In this document: piece by piece, positions 1 to 7,272 of the stretch
How the letters are laid out: each line of letters begins with the position of its first letter
How positions within the stretch are numbered: position 1 is the first letter of the stretch
Origin: Anaerolineaceae bacterium UBA3924
Lineage (GTDB): Bacteria > Chloroflexota > Anaerolineae > Anaerolineales > Anaerolineaceae
Length of the DNA: 18,394 bases
Assembly (NCBI GenBank): GCA_002385985.1
Contig: DGEO01000043.1
Location: 1-18,394 of the forward strand
Reading direction: 5' to 3'
Program-made: the position numbers and the translations under genes
The notes under the pieces: model-generated
Seen by the model: only the letters and a program-made list of their open reading frames with translations
Database searches by the model: none
What the model was told of the DNA's origin: nothing

Positions 1-183
1 GGTGCAGCTGCCCTTGAACGAAAGGGAGCTTTTGTCCCAACCCGAGGGCTGGTCCTGCGGGTTCATGGCAGACACCGGTGATACAAAGGTGGAGAGCACC
101 AGGCCCAAAACCAGCATCACAACACCCATGCTGTAGATCAGGTGATTGAGTGCTTTTACGATACGGAAGGTGGAAGGCTTCAT
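1..183 (-). CDS. Secreted or surface protein, N-terminal fragment (61 residues visible)
   Basis: An open frame runs from an ATG at 183-181 off the left edge of the window. An AGGGAG ribosome binding site lies about 8 bases upstream. The visible residues show a basic start (MKPSTFRIVK), a hydrophobic stretch at about 20-34 and a likely signal peptidase I site after the VSA at 37-39, so the protein is probably exported. The mature part starts polar (NPQDQPSGWDK) and has a Cys at residue 60. The fragment is too short to assign a family. It starts 25 bases after the stop of the response regulator on the same strand, so the two probably form an operon, and the regulator's promoter and leader may control it too. 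That is inference. Confidence 0.7.
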   Translation of the reverse strand, partial: MKPSTFRIVKALNHLIYSMGVVMLVLGLVLSTFVSPVSAMNPQDQPSGWDKSSLSFKGSCT

Positions 184-208
184 GATGGATACTCCCTAAT
201 ATGACGTT

Positions 209-985
209 CTATGATTCGGTCTGCAGCTTGTACCCGAGACGATCCACGTTCAGGATGATGTCCTCGCCGGGAGCTATCTGGGCAAATTTCTGACGAAGCA
301 GGAAGATCAGGTACTTGATTCGCTGGCGGGCACGGTCGAAATCACGCCCCCAGACGCCTTGCGAGATCTGGGCGTACTGCACAACCGCGGGCGCGTTCTT
401 CATCAGGATCGCCAGCACGGCAAACTCCTTGCTGGTGAGCTCGATGGACTGCCCCCGGAAACGGACCTCGCGAGACTGCGTGTCCATATGCAGATCGATA
501 CCGGGAATGCTCAGCGTGGTCTCTTCGGACCGCTTCCCGGTTCGCCGCAAGACGGCATGCACGCGGGCAACAACCTCCTCCTTGAAAAATGGTTTGGTTA
601 GATAATCGTCCGCCCCCATATGGAGGCCCTGGACGATAGTCTCTTTGGAATTCAGCGCGGAGATGATGATCACCGGCACATTGCTGGTTTTTCGCAGGGC
701 CTTCAGGGTATCCCATCCGTCCATCTCGGGCATCATCAGGTCCAGCACCACAAGATCAGGGTTCATGGTCGCGCCCTTTTCCAGCGCTTCCTTGCCGTTC
801 CAGGCGCTGAAGACGTCGAAGCCGCCCGTGCGCAGAATCTGCTTCAACAGCATCACGGTGTCTCCTTCGTCTTCCACGACCATGATCTTTGGTCGCCGCT
901 GTTCGTACAAATCGTCGAGATCTGCACCGATTGAAAACCGAGCGTCTGTTGTAGTCCAACCCTTTTCTGCGACGGAAAGCATCAT
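209..985 (-). CDS. OmpR/PhoB-family response regulator (receiver plus winged helix)
   Basis: The 258-residue protein has a receiver domain at about 33-150 and a C-terminal winged-helix DNA-binding domain at about 160-256. The receiver shows the acidic pair D39/E40 (VVEDE), phospho-acceptor D82 (VVLDLMMPEMDG), switch S109 and K131 (LTKPF). This is the standard architecture of a transcription factor activated by a sensor kinase. A 30-residue extension precedes the receiver. The start at 985 fits because a GAGGGG Shine-Dalgarno sits 5 bases upstream; ATG 982 would also work. No histidine kinase is visible nearby, so the partner is elsewhere or outside the window. It has its own promoter and a structured leader, and it is followed after 25 bases by a secreted-protein gene. 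Family confidence is high; target genes are unknown. Confidence 0.93.
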   Translation of the reverse strand: MMLSVAEKGWTTTDARFSIGADLDDLYEQRRPKIMVVEDEGDTVMLLKQILRTGGFDVFSAWNGKEALEKGATMNPDLVVLDLMMPEMDGWDTLKALRKTSNVPVIIISALNSKETIVQGLHMGADDYLTKPFFKEEVVARVHAVLRRTGKRSEETTLSIPGIDLHMDTQSREVRFRGQSIELTSKEFAVLAILMKNAPAVVQYAQISQGVWGRDFDRARQRIKYLIFLLRQKFAQIAPGEDIILNVDRLGYKLQTES

Positions 986-1163
986 CTTGTCCCCTCGGTT
1001 AAAAAAGATAACCGGCCCAGTAACACCTGATCGGGCCGGTTTCGCTACTCGACTCCCTGAACGCCTTCCTCGTTACCGAGAGAAGCGACCAAATTGGGCG
1101 TTCAGATCACTGTCTCCACACGTTTATTTTGTTCAGTTTCAGGAAAGTAAATTTCCTTATTAC
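986..1163 (-). promoter_or_regulatory. Structured 5' leader of the response regulator (candidate riboswitch or attenuator)
   Basis: About 178 bases separate the predicted transcription start from the start codon. Read on the minus strand, the leader holds a 6-bp hairpin (1141-1157, AGGGAAA-type arms AGGAAA/TTTCCT), then a perfect 9-bp stem CTGAACGCC/GGCGTTCAG (1097-1105 with 1057-1065). That stem encloses a CTCG-GTAA-CGAG hairpin with a GNRA loop (1069-1080). A terminator-like hairpin follows. TCGCTTCTC (1080-1088) can instead pair with GAGTAGCGA (1042-1050, one mismatch) next to the terminator's 5' arm, giving a possible alternative fold or pseudoknot. I do not recognise a known riboswitch class. 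Confidence 0.55.
1001..1041 (-). terminator. Intrinsic terminator-like hairpin in the regulator leader
   Basis: On the minus strand a perfect 9-bp stem AACCGGCCC/GGGCCGGTT (1033-1041 with 1010-1018) has a 14-base loop and is followed by ATCTTTTTT. The U-tract ends 5 bases before the GAGGGG ribosome binding site of the response regulator. It could be a conditional attenuator for that gene, or it could stop read-through from the FAH-family gene upstream. The strong promoter at 1170-1198 lies between that gene and the hairpin, so regulator transcripts must pass through it. Confidence 0.7.
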
Positions 1164-1169
1164 AGACTG

Positions 1170-1198
1170 ATGTTACTGATTCGACTTTGGTTTGTCAA
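1170..1198 (-). promoter_or_regulatory. Sigma70-type promoter of the response regulator
   Basis: The minus strand carries a consensus -35 TTGACA (1193-1198), a 17-base spacer and the -10 TAACAT (1170-1175). Transcription would start near 1163. It is the best -35 match in the window and points at the response regulator at 985. Confidence 0.72.
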
Positions 1199-1255
1199 TA
1201 AATAACCGCTCAACAAACTTTGGAACTTTCTTATAGAATCCTTAGAAGCAGGCGC

Positions 1256-2035
1256 TTAGACTGACAGCTGGCGCACATCCGCCTTGACCGGATTGCGCAG
1301 CTCGCCGATTCCCTCGATATCCACCGCAACCTCATCCCCGTCGAGCAGCGGGCCAATCCCCGCCGGCGTTCCGGTCAGGATCACGTCCCCCGGCTCCAGG
1401 GTCATTACCGAGGAAGCGAAGGCCACCAGCTGCTGAACGGGGAAGATCATATCCCGGGTGGAAGCCATCTGCCGGATTTCTCCGTTCACCCGGCAGGTGA
1501 TCAGGTTATCGTACGGGTCGTAATCGGTTTCGATCCATGGACCAAGCGGGCAGAAGGTGTCAAACCCTTTCCCGCGGGTCCACTGCCCGTCGCGCCGCTG
1601 CAGGTCGCGGGCGGTCACGTCGTTGGCGACGGTGTAGCCGAAAACATAGTCCAGCGCCGCTTCGGGCGGGATCCAGCGCCCCAGCCGGCCGATCACCACC
1701 GCCAGCTCGGCTTCGTGCTCCACCTGCCGGGACTGCGGCGGCAGCAGAATGGCCTCCCCCGGCCCGATGACGCTGGAGGGCGGCTTGAGGAACAGCAGCG
1801 GGATATCCGGCGGTTCCACACCCTGCTCGCGGGCGTGCTCGACGTAGTTGCGCCCCACGCAGATGATCTTGCCGGGGGCAACCGGCGCCAGCAGCCGTGC
1901 GATCTCGAGGGGAATGCTGGCTTCCAGGCGGCGGTACTCGCTGAAGATATCGCCCTCCACCGGGCCGAGGGCGTTGTCCAGCAGCCAGCCGTACTGCGGG
2001 GGCAGCGTTCGGGTTTCAAAGCGCACAAATCGCAT
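1256..2035 (-). CDS. Fumarylacetoacetate hydrolase (FAH) family protein, acylpyruvase-like
   Basis: This 259-residue protein has the FAH C-terminal domain fold signature. VGRNYVEHA lies at about 60-68. The metal site E-x-E is at E108/E110 (VEHEAELAVVIG), with D139 in VANDVTARD. Then come GKGFDTFCPLGPW and the C-terminal LTGTPAGIG loop. Members cleave or decarboxylate acylpyruvates or oxaloacetate, or isomerise and hydrate catechol-pathway intermediates, using Mg2+ or Mn2+. Length and motifs resemble FAHD1-type enzymes, but the substrate cannot be read from sequence. A GTG at 2044 is possible, but GAGAGG sits 8 bases before the ATG at 2035, so that start is preferred. It appears to be a single-gene unit with its own promoter. 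Confidence 0.9.
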   Translation of the reverse strand: MRFVRFETRTLPPQYGWLLDNALGPVEGDIFSEYRRLEASIPLEIARLLAPVAPGKIICVGRNYVEHAREQGVEPPDIPLLFLKPPSSVIGPGEAILLPPQSRQVEHEAELAVVIGRLGRWIPPEAALDYVFGYTVANDVTARDLQRRDGQWTRGKGFDTFCPLGPWIETDYDPYDNLITCRVNGEIRQMASTRDMIFPVQQLVAFASSVMTLEPGDVILTGTPAGIGPLLDGDEVAVDIEGIGELRNPVKADVRQLSV

Positions 2036-2063
2036 CGTGATCACCTCTCGAGGGGATGATGGA

Positions 2064-2093
2064 AGTCTATCACGGTTGGCGGCGGATGTGAAA
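2064..2093 (-). promoter_or_regulatory. Probable promoter of the FAH-family gene
   Basis: On the minus strand TTTCAC (2088-2093) is followed after 18 bases by TAGACT (2064-2069), which carries an extended -10 TG (TGATAGACT). Transcription would start about 22 bases before the ATG at 2035, which leaves room for the GAGAGG ribosome binding site. Confidence 0.5.
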
Positions 2094-2322
2094 TATTACT
2101 AATCAAGATGTGGCCGCTCCGGTCTGGAACAGCTGGATAGAATGGAAATGAAAATCCCCAAAATCTACCTGTGAAAACACATCCAGTTCTAACCGATTGA
2201 CCGGATCATTCTGCATGCTATCGTAAACAGATTTCTCTGCCGGAAAAAATGTCGCTAAGTCGATTATGCATCCGGTGAAACAGGCATCTCGCACCCGAGG
2301 GGAAACCTAAATCCACCCTCCC
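2094..2322. other. AT-richer intergenic stretch with no convincing gene
   Basis: This stretch is visibly poorer in GC than the genes on both sides. The only frame of note is a 63-codon minus-strand frame starting with GTG, without a good ribosome binding site or recognisable domain, so no gene is called. Together with the flanking promoter elements it fills the gap between the FAH-family gene and tRNA-Val. Confidence 0.5.
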
Positions 2323-2344
2323 TACCACAAAATAGTGGTAATAT
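2323..2344 (+). promoter_or_regulatory. Dyad overlapping the probable tRNA-Val promoter
   Basis: A perfect 6-bp inverted repeat TACCAC/GTGGTA (2323-2328 and 2335-2340) with an AAAATA centre overlaps an extended -10 TGGTAATAT (2336-2344). The mature tRNA starts 13 bases after it. No good -35 is visible, which is tolerable with an extended -10. The dyad could be an operator or a chance repeat. Confidence 0.4.
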
Positions 2345-2357
2345 TAGGATCGCATCC

Positions 2358-2431
2358 GGGCGGATAGCTCAGCTGGTTAGAGCACATCCCTTACAAGGAT
2401 GGGGTCGCAGGTTCGAGTCCTGTTCCGCCCA
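2358..2431 (+). tRNA. tRNA-Val (anticodon TAC)
   Basis: The 74-base cloverleaf has a 7-bp acceptor GGGCGGA/TCCGCCC, a D-arm GCTC...GAGC and an anticodon stem CATCC/GGATG around the loop CTTACAA. The T-arm carries GGTTCGAGTCC. The anticodon TAC reads valine codons. The discriminator base is A2431, and CCA is not encoded (CAG follows), so CCA must be added after transcription. Confidence 0.96.
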
Positions 2432-2487
2432 CAGGTAAGCGGGCACAACGTTCCATCGCCGCCGGCCGCAGCAGGGAAAGGTGAGTC

Positions 2488-2700
2488 ATGGAACGGTTAC
2501 CGGTTTCTTCCTCGGCCATACAATCCATCGGGTACGACCCTGAGCAGCAGCTGCTGGAGATCGAGTTCCAGCGCGGCGCGGTGTACCGGTATTACGATGT
2601 CCCTCCGGAAATCCACCAGGCGCTGATCACCGCCGAATCCATCGGCCGCTATTACGAAGCCGAGGTCCGGGGCAGCTACCGCTTCGAACGGGTGTCCTGA
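2488..2700 (+). CDS. KTSC-domain small protein
   Basis: This 70-residue protein is almost entirely one KTSC domain. It has the opening VSSSAIQSIGYD, an LEIEFQRGAVYRYYDVP core and the closing A-x-SIGRYYEAEVRGSYRFERV. KTSC proteins are named after a lysyl-tRNA synthetase C-terminal extension. They are small and probably nucleic-acid binding, but have no settled role. An AAAGGTGAG ribosome binding site lies just before the ATG. It begins 57 bases after tRNA-Val on the same strand, so it may be co-transcribed with the tRNA. Its stop is 8 bases from the stop of the convergent lipocalin-like gene, with no clear terminator between them. Confidence 0.85.
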   Translation: MERLPVSSSAIQSIGYDPEQQLLEIEFQRGAVYRYYDVPPEIHQALITAESIGRYYEAEVRGSYRFERVS

Positions 2701-2708
2701 CCCCGGGG

Positions 2709-3878
2709 CTAGAACTCCCCCTGCATGGAGTGGGCGTACCCGGTCAGCTCCACGTACCCGTTCCCGCTCACCGGCCCGCCCTGCCGCTGGCCCTCCACCC
2801 TCACCGCGCCCTCCCAGTAGACGAAGGACAGCCGCATCTCCTGGTCCGCCAACCGCGGCCGCACCGCCAGCGCTATCTCCTCGCCCGGCACGCGGATTTC
2901 CCATGCCGCCGGGTAGCGAGCGCCGGTGTGCGGGCTGGTCCAGGTTCCGGTCGGGGTGATCTCAAACTCCTCCGCCGCCAGCGGCCGGGTGGAGCCGTCC
3001 GACTGGATCAGCGTGCCGCTCGAGTACGGGTCCAGCGTGCCATCCTCGTGCCGGAGCAGGAAGAGCATCAGCTCGCTGCCGTCGTCCAGCTGAAGCGAAA
3101 ACCAGTCCCAGCCGACCAGACCCTCGCCCAGCGCGCTGGTGGAGTACTCGTGGTCCATCCAGCTCAGCCCGCTGACCGCGTACTGCTCCTCACCGACCGT
3201 GATCGTCCCGGCCGACCCCAGGCGGGTCTGGCTGTTGTAGATGGACGCATTGCCGGGCTGCGCTCCCTTCGGCGAGTATCCTCCCTCCCCCTGCAGCACC
3301 GGCCCCTTGATGTCGACCAGGTCCAGCGCAATGCTCACCTCGCCGGATTTCGCCTCCAGGCGGTAGCGGCCCGCTGAGACTTCCGTCACCTGCCAGTCCT
3401 CCAGCCAGACCTGGTAGACCGGCTCCGCCTGCGCGCCGGCCAGCCCGGCAGCCCCGCGGCTGAAGCGTTCAAAGGATGAAAACGTCCCCGCGCCGGTGTC
3501 GGTCAGCGCGAAGTGAGCCATGTAAACCTGGTCAGCCGCCCAGCTCGAGGTGCGCTCTGCCCGGTCCTCCGGCGGCAGCAGCGCCCGGCGGAAGAAGGTC
3601 AGCTGGTAGCCGAAGTGCTGTCCCTCCGCGGTGAACAGGTTGCCGGTGTAATACCACCACTCGGTCAGGTAATCGGGATGCGGGCCGTGATCGCGGGGGA
3701 AGCTAATCTGCGCCGGGCCGTCGACCATCCGGAAAGCTCCCTGCGGCTCGACCTGCACCCCTCGGAAAACCGGCGCGGCCTGGCTGGCCTGCGGCTCCGG
3801 ACTGCGCAGCAAGAGCGCCGCCCAGACCACCAGCCCAATGGCAACAAGGAAAACCAGGATCCATCCACGCTTACTCAT
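2709..3878 (-). CDS. AttH/CrtC-like lipocalin-fold protein, membrane-anchored or exported
   Basis: The 389-residue protein starts with a hydrophobic segment (about 7-24) that is a signal anchor or signal peptide. Next comes the hallmark region of the CrtC/AttH lipocalin-like family (HGPHPDYLTEWWYYTGNL), then a second half with LSWMDHEYSTSAL and GWDWFSLQLDDGSELMLFLLR. Relatives include carotenoid 1,2-hydratase and AttH, the secreted partner of the AttEFG ABC transporter of Agrobacterium. The gene overlaps the upstream permease by 8 bases, after an ABC ATPase, so the Att-type context fits better than carotenoid hydration. It is probably an extracytoplasmic partner that carries or modifies a hydrophobic export substrate. 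The substrate is unknown. Confidence 0.85.
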   Translation of the reverse strand: MSKRGWILVFLVAIGLVVWAALLLRSPEPQASQAAPVFRGVQVEPQGAFRMVDGPAQISFPRDHGPHPDYLTEWWYYTGNLFTAEGQHFGYQLTFFRRALLPPEDRAERTSSWAADQVYMAHFALTDTGAGTFSSFERFSRGAAGLAGAQAEPVYQVWLEDWQVTEVSAGRYRLEAKSGEVSIALDLVDIKGPVLQGEGGYSPKGAQPGNASIYNSQTRLGSAGTITVGEEQYAVSGLSWMDHEYSTSALGEGLVGWDWFSLQLDDGSELMLFLLRHEDGTLDPYSSGTLIQSDGSTRPLAAEEFEITPTGTWTSPHTGARYPAAWEIRVPGEEIALAVRPRLADQEMRLSFVYWEGAVRVEGQRQGGPVSGNGYVELTGYAHSMQGEF

Positions 3879-6441
3879 AGCGCACCGCCTCCGCCGCCGG
3901 CATGCGGCTGATACGCCAGGCCGGGTACACGCCCGCCAGCAGGGCGGCCAGCAGCGCCAGCCCGACCGCCTGCGCGAAAACCGACGGCTGGATGGACATC
4001 TGCAGCGTCCAGCCGAACGAGCGCAGGTTGATGATGTACACCAGGATCAGCGCCAGCGTGTATCCGGTGGGGATGGCCAGCAGGCCGGCCGCCAGGCCCA
4101 TCAGCCCGGTCTCCAGCATCACTATGCCCCACAGCTGCCGGCCGGTCAGCCCCAGCGCCCGCAGAATGCCCGTTTCGCGCTGCCGCTCCAGCTGCAGCAG
4201 AAGCAGCGAGCCCAGCACCCCGACGAACGCCACCAGCAGCGCCAGGATGCGGAGCGCAGCGGTGATGGCGAAGGTGCGTTCGAACACCTGCATCACCTCG
4301 GCGCGCAGCTGCCGGTTGGGGCGGATGTTCAGGCGCTGCAGAGAGGAGGTTTCCTCCTCCAGCTGCCTGGAGATGAGGTCCGCGTCCATGCCGGGCGGCA
4401 GGCGCAGCGCCAGCGCAGTCACGGCTGTATCCTGCCACAGGCTGCGGTAGACCGGCAGCAGCATCAGCATGCCGCCCTCGCTGGAGGAATAGTCGTAGTA
4501 CACGCCGGCAATCGGGATAGACCGCCAGCCCCGGCCGGTCAGCAGCTCCAGCGAATCGCCCGCGTTCAGGCCCATCCGGTTGGCCAGCGGCTCAGAGATC
4601 AATACCGCTCCCTGGCTCAGCGCGCGGTTGACGGTATCGCTGCCGCCAATCCGCTGTGCGTAGAGCCGCTCTTCCGCCACCTCCAGGTTGCTGCTGGCGG
4701 AAAGCTGCACCGGCCCACTTCTCGACTCCACCCTAGTCGAGCGCAGTATGTACAGCTCGCCCAGGTGCTCCTGGCTCTGGATCCACTCCACCACCCGTAG
4801 ATCAATCTCGCTCAGCGAGGCGTTGGCCGAAAACGAAGGCGCGGAGATGTACACATCCCCCTGCAGCGTCTGGTCCAGCCAGACGGTGACCGTGTAGCGG
4901 AAGGAGTCGATCATTAAGCCCACCCCGATGGCCACCGCCACGGCAACCATCAGTGCGGCCACCGCCACCGAGGTGCGGCTGAGCGAACTCACCAGTCCGC
5001 GCGGTGCCAGCCGGCCGATCAAACCTACCAGCCGCCGGCTGAACGGCTCCACCGCGCGCATCAGCGCCGCCAGCAGCACCGCCGATAGCAGCGCAAAGCC
5101 GATCAGCACCAGAAAGGTGCCCCCGAACCCCAGCCCCAGAGACTGCTCCGGCAGGCTGAACAGCCCCACCGCAGAGCCGATCAGGCCCGCCCCGCCCAGT
5201 GCGGACCATTTAACCAGCCCTTTCACCTTTGTCTCCAGCACCGAGCGGACCAGCGCTGTGTTCGGCGGCACCGAGGCGGCCTCCCAGGCGGGCAGCGCCG
5301 CGGTAATCAGCGTCGCCAGCAGCCCGGCCGCCCCACCTTTGATCAGGCTCCCCACCGGAATGCCGACCGCCTGCACGGTTGTGGTGAAGTACAGGTCGTT
5401 CACCGTCCGGGTGACCATGCCCACCGTGCTGCGCCCCAGAGCGATGCCCAGCGCGACCCCGAGCAGCGAGCCGAGCAGCCCCACCCAGAGCGCTTCCGTA
5501 AGCACCAGACCGAAGACCTCCCCGCGGGTGACACCCAGACAGCGCAGCGTGCCGAACAGCGGCCGCCGCTGCAGGACTGAAAAGGTCATGGTGTTGTAGA
5601 TCAAGAACAGGCCCACCACCAGCGCCAGCATCGACAACGCCGAGAGGTTCACCCGGAACGCCTCGGTCATCTCGGCCACCGCCCCGCCGCGCGCCTCCAC
5701 CGGAGCCAGCTGAAGCCCTTCCGGCAGCAGATCGCGAATGCGCTCCTCCAATGCCTGGCTGTCCTCCGGCAGGATCAGGTCGATGCGGTCCAGCCAGCCC
5801 TCGCGCCCGGCCACCTCCTGCGCTGCGGCGATGTCTGCCAGGATCAGCCCTTCCATCGTCCGGCGGGAGAGGTCATCCGGCGGCTGCACAATGCCGGCCA
5901 GGAAGACTTCCTTCCGCCGCCCCTCCAGCTCAATTTCAAACGTGTCCCCCGGCCGCAGGCCGTAGCGGGCGGCGTTCTCTTCCGAAAGGGCCACCGCTCC
6001 CGGCCGGGTCAGGAAGGCGATCAACCCCTGCTCCCCGCCGGAAGCCTGCTCGCCCATGTAGCCGCGGAAGGGCGCATCAGCGAACACATCCAGCCCCAGC
6101 AGCTGCATGGGGCGGTCTCCCAGGCGGGGTGAAGAGACGTAGCGGGTGACCACCGGCGCCAGCGGTACCTCCAGCCCCTCCCGGCGCAGGTGGGTGTAGA
6201 CCTCCTCGGGCACGCCCGGCCCTCCGCCGGTGATCTGGTGGGTGGCCTTTCCGGTAACGGCCTCACTGGAGAGCACGAAGGCCTCCTCCGCGCTGGCGTT
6301 GGCCAGGTCGATGGAAACCATCATGGCCACACCCAGCATGATCCCCAGCACCATGAACAGGCTCTGCCGCCAGCGCAGGACGAAATAGCGCCAGCCGACG
6401 CGGCGCAGCCCTGCGGGCAGAAACACCGTCCCCTGCATCAT
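3871..6441 (-). CDS. FtsX-family ABC transporter permease, two-FtsX-domain type
   Basis: This is an 856-residue integral membrane protein. TM1 is at about 27-45, followed by a large MacB-like periplasmic or extracellular region to about 265. The first FtsX domain is at about 268-390. Further TM segments lie at about 414-431, 440-461 and 491-511. A second extracellular region follows, then a second FtsX domain at about 735-850 (RETGILRALGLTGRQLWG, then YPAWRISRMPAAEAVRYE at the end). About ten TM segments in one chain suggest two fused half-permeases of the MacB/LolC type, which work by mechanotransmission. Its ATG overlaps the stop of the ATPase gene (ATGA), indicating translational coupling, and it overlaps the lipocalin-like gene at its 3' end. 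It probably extrudes a lipid, lipoprotein or peptide. Confidence 0.92.
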   Translation of the reverse strand: MMQGTVFLPAGLRRVGWRYFVLRWRQSLFMVLGIMLGVAMMVSIDLANASAEEAFVLSSEAVTGKATHQITGGGPGVPEEVYTHLRREGLEVPLAPVVTRYVSSPRLGDRPMQLLGLDVFADAPFRGYMGEQASGGEQGLIAFLTRPGAVALSEENAARYGLRPGDTFEIELEGRRKEVFLAGIVQPPDDLSRRTMEGLILADIAAAQEVAGREGWLDRIDLILPEDSQALEERIRDLLPEGLQLAPVEARGGAVAEMTEAFRVNLSALSMLALVVGLFLIYNTMTFSVLQRRPLFGTLRCLGVTRGEVFGLVLTEALWVGLLGSLLGVALGIALGRSTVGMVTRTVNDLYFTTTVQAVGIPVGSLIKGGAAGLLATLITAALPAWEAASVPPNTALVRSVLETKVKGLVKWSALGGAGLIGSAVGLFSLPEQSLGLGFGGTFLVLIGFALLSAVLLAALMRAVEPFSRRLVGLIGRLAPRGLVSSLSRTSVAVAALMVAVAVAIGVGLMIDSFRYTVTVWLDQTLQGDVYISAPSFSANASLSEIDLRVVEWIQSQEHLGELYILRSTRVESRSGPVQLSASSNLEVAEERLYAQRIGGSDTVNRALSQGAVLISEPLANRMGLNAGDSLELLTGRGWRSIPIAGVYYDYSSSEGGMLMLLPVYRSLWQDTAVTALALRLPPGMDADLISRQLEEETSSLQRLNIRPNRQLRAEVMQVFERTFAITAALRILALLVAFVGVLGSLLLLQLERQRETGILRALGLTGRQLWGIVMLETGLMGLAAGLLAIPTGYTLALILVYIINLRSFGWTLQMSIQPSVFAQAVGLALLAALLAGVYPAWRISRMPAAEAVRYE

Positions 6442-7169
6442 CGCTTCAGTTCCACCAGCTGCCCGTCTTTGAGTGTCAGCACCCGGTCGGCGTAGCTGGC
6501 TGCTTCCCGGCTGTGAGTCACCATGATCAGGTTGTTCCCGGACTGTCGGGTGAGCTGGTCGAGCAGGGCCAGCACCGACCGGCCGGTCTCTTCATCCAGG
6601 TTGCCGGTGGGTTCGTCCGCCAGGACCACGTCAGGCCGGTGCACCAGCGCCCGGGCAATCGCCACGCGCTGCTGCTCACCGCCCGAGAGCCGGTCCGGAT
6701 AGGTGGCAGCCCGGTCCTGCAGCCCCACCCTGGTCAGAATCTCAGCCACCGCCTCCGTGCGCTGTTCGACCGCCCAGCCGTTCAACTCCAGCGGCAGGGC
6801 CACGTTTTCCGCCACTGTCAGAGTGGGAATCAGGTTGAAAAACTGGAAAATAAAACCGACGCGCTGCCGCCGGAAGAGGGTGCGCTGCCGGTCATCCAGC
6901 GCAGCCAGGTCCGTCTCTCCCAGGTAAATCGCCCCGCCGTCTGGCCGGTCAATCCCGCTGATCAGGTTGAGCAGCGTGGTCTTTCCCGAGCCGCTCATCC
7001 CCAGGATGGCGACCGATTCCCCCTTGCGAATGGAGAGCGAAGCGCCGCGCAGCACCTCCCGGCGCTGCCCGCCTTCCATATACCCCTTGCTCAGGTTCTC
7101 CAGGCGCAGGAACACCTCCCCCTGCTGCTTCTCCTGTGTCTGTTCCTGCTCCTTCAAACGACTCTTCAT
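6438..7169 (-). CDS. ABC transporter ATP-binding protein, MacB/LolD type
   Basis: The 243-residue ATPase has Walker A GMSGSGKTT (57-65), Q-loop Q109 (FIFQFFNLIP), signature LSGGEQQ (161-167), Walker B VVLADEP with catalytic E186, the D-loop GNLD and switch H219. FIFQFFNLIPTLTVAENV and DEPTGNLD are typical of the ATPases that drive FtsX-type permeases. The first 18 residues are a charged Glu/Gln/Lys-rich extension. An AAAGGG ribosome binding site precedes the ATG, and a strong promoter lies at 7206-7234. It is the first gene of a three-gene overlapping export operon with the permease and the AttH-like protein. Confidence 0.95.
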   Translation of the reverse strand: MKSRLKEQEQTQEKQQGEVFLRLENLSKGYMEGGQRREVLRGASLSIRKGESVAILGMSGSGKTTLLNLISGIDRPDGGAIYLGETDLAALDDRQRTLFRRQRVGFIFQFFNLIPTLTVAENVALPLELNGWAVEQRTEAVAEILTRVGLQDRAATYPDRLSGGEQQRVAIARALVHRPDVVLADEPTGNLDEETGRSVLALLDQLTRQSGNNLIMVTHSREAASYADRVLTLKDGQLVELKR

Positions 7170-7205
7170 CCCGCCGCCCTTTCCAGATTGATCTCAATCC
7201 CTTCG

Positions 7206-7234
7206 ATTCTAGGGGAGAAGGCGGGAAATGTAAA
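7206..7234 (-). promoter_or_regulatory. Promoter of the ABC/FtsX/AttH-like operon
   Basis: On the minus strand TTTACA (7229-7234) and TAGAAT (7206-7211) each match the consensus at five of six positions and are 17 bases apart. Transcription would start near 7199, about 30 bases before the ATPase ATG. This separates the export operon from the CorA gene upstream. Confidence 0.65.
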
Positions 7235-7272
7235 ACCAGGCCGCTGGATCAGGCAAAGCCGGGGGTCCGGCC

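Noticed and set aside
2103..2294. Minus-strand 63-codon frame in the AT-rich gap
   Set aside because: It has a GTG start, no good ribosome binding site and no recognisable family. Not called.
7240..7272. GCCGG/CCGGC hairpin after the corA stop
   Set aside because: A short stem with no run of U after it on the minus strand; too weak to call as a terminator.
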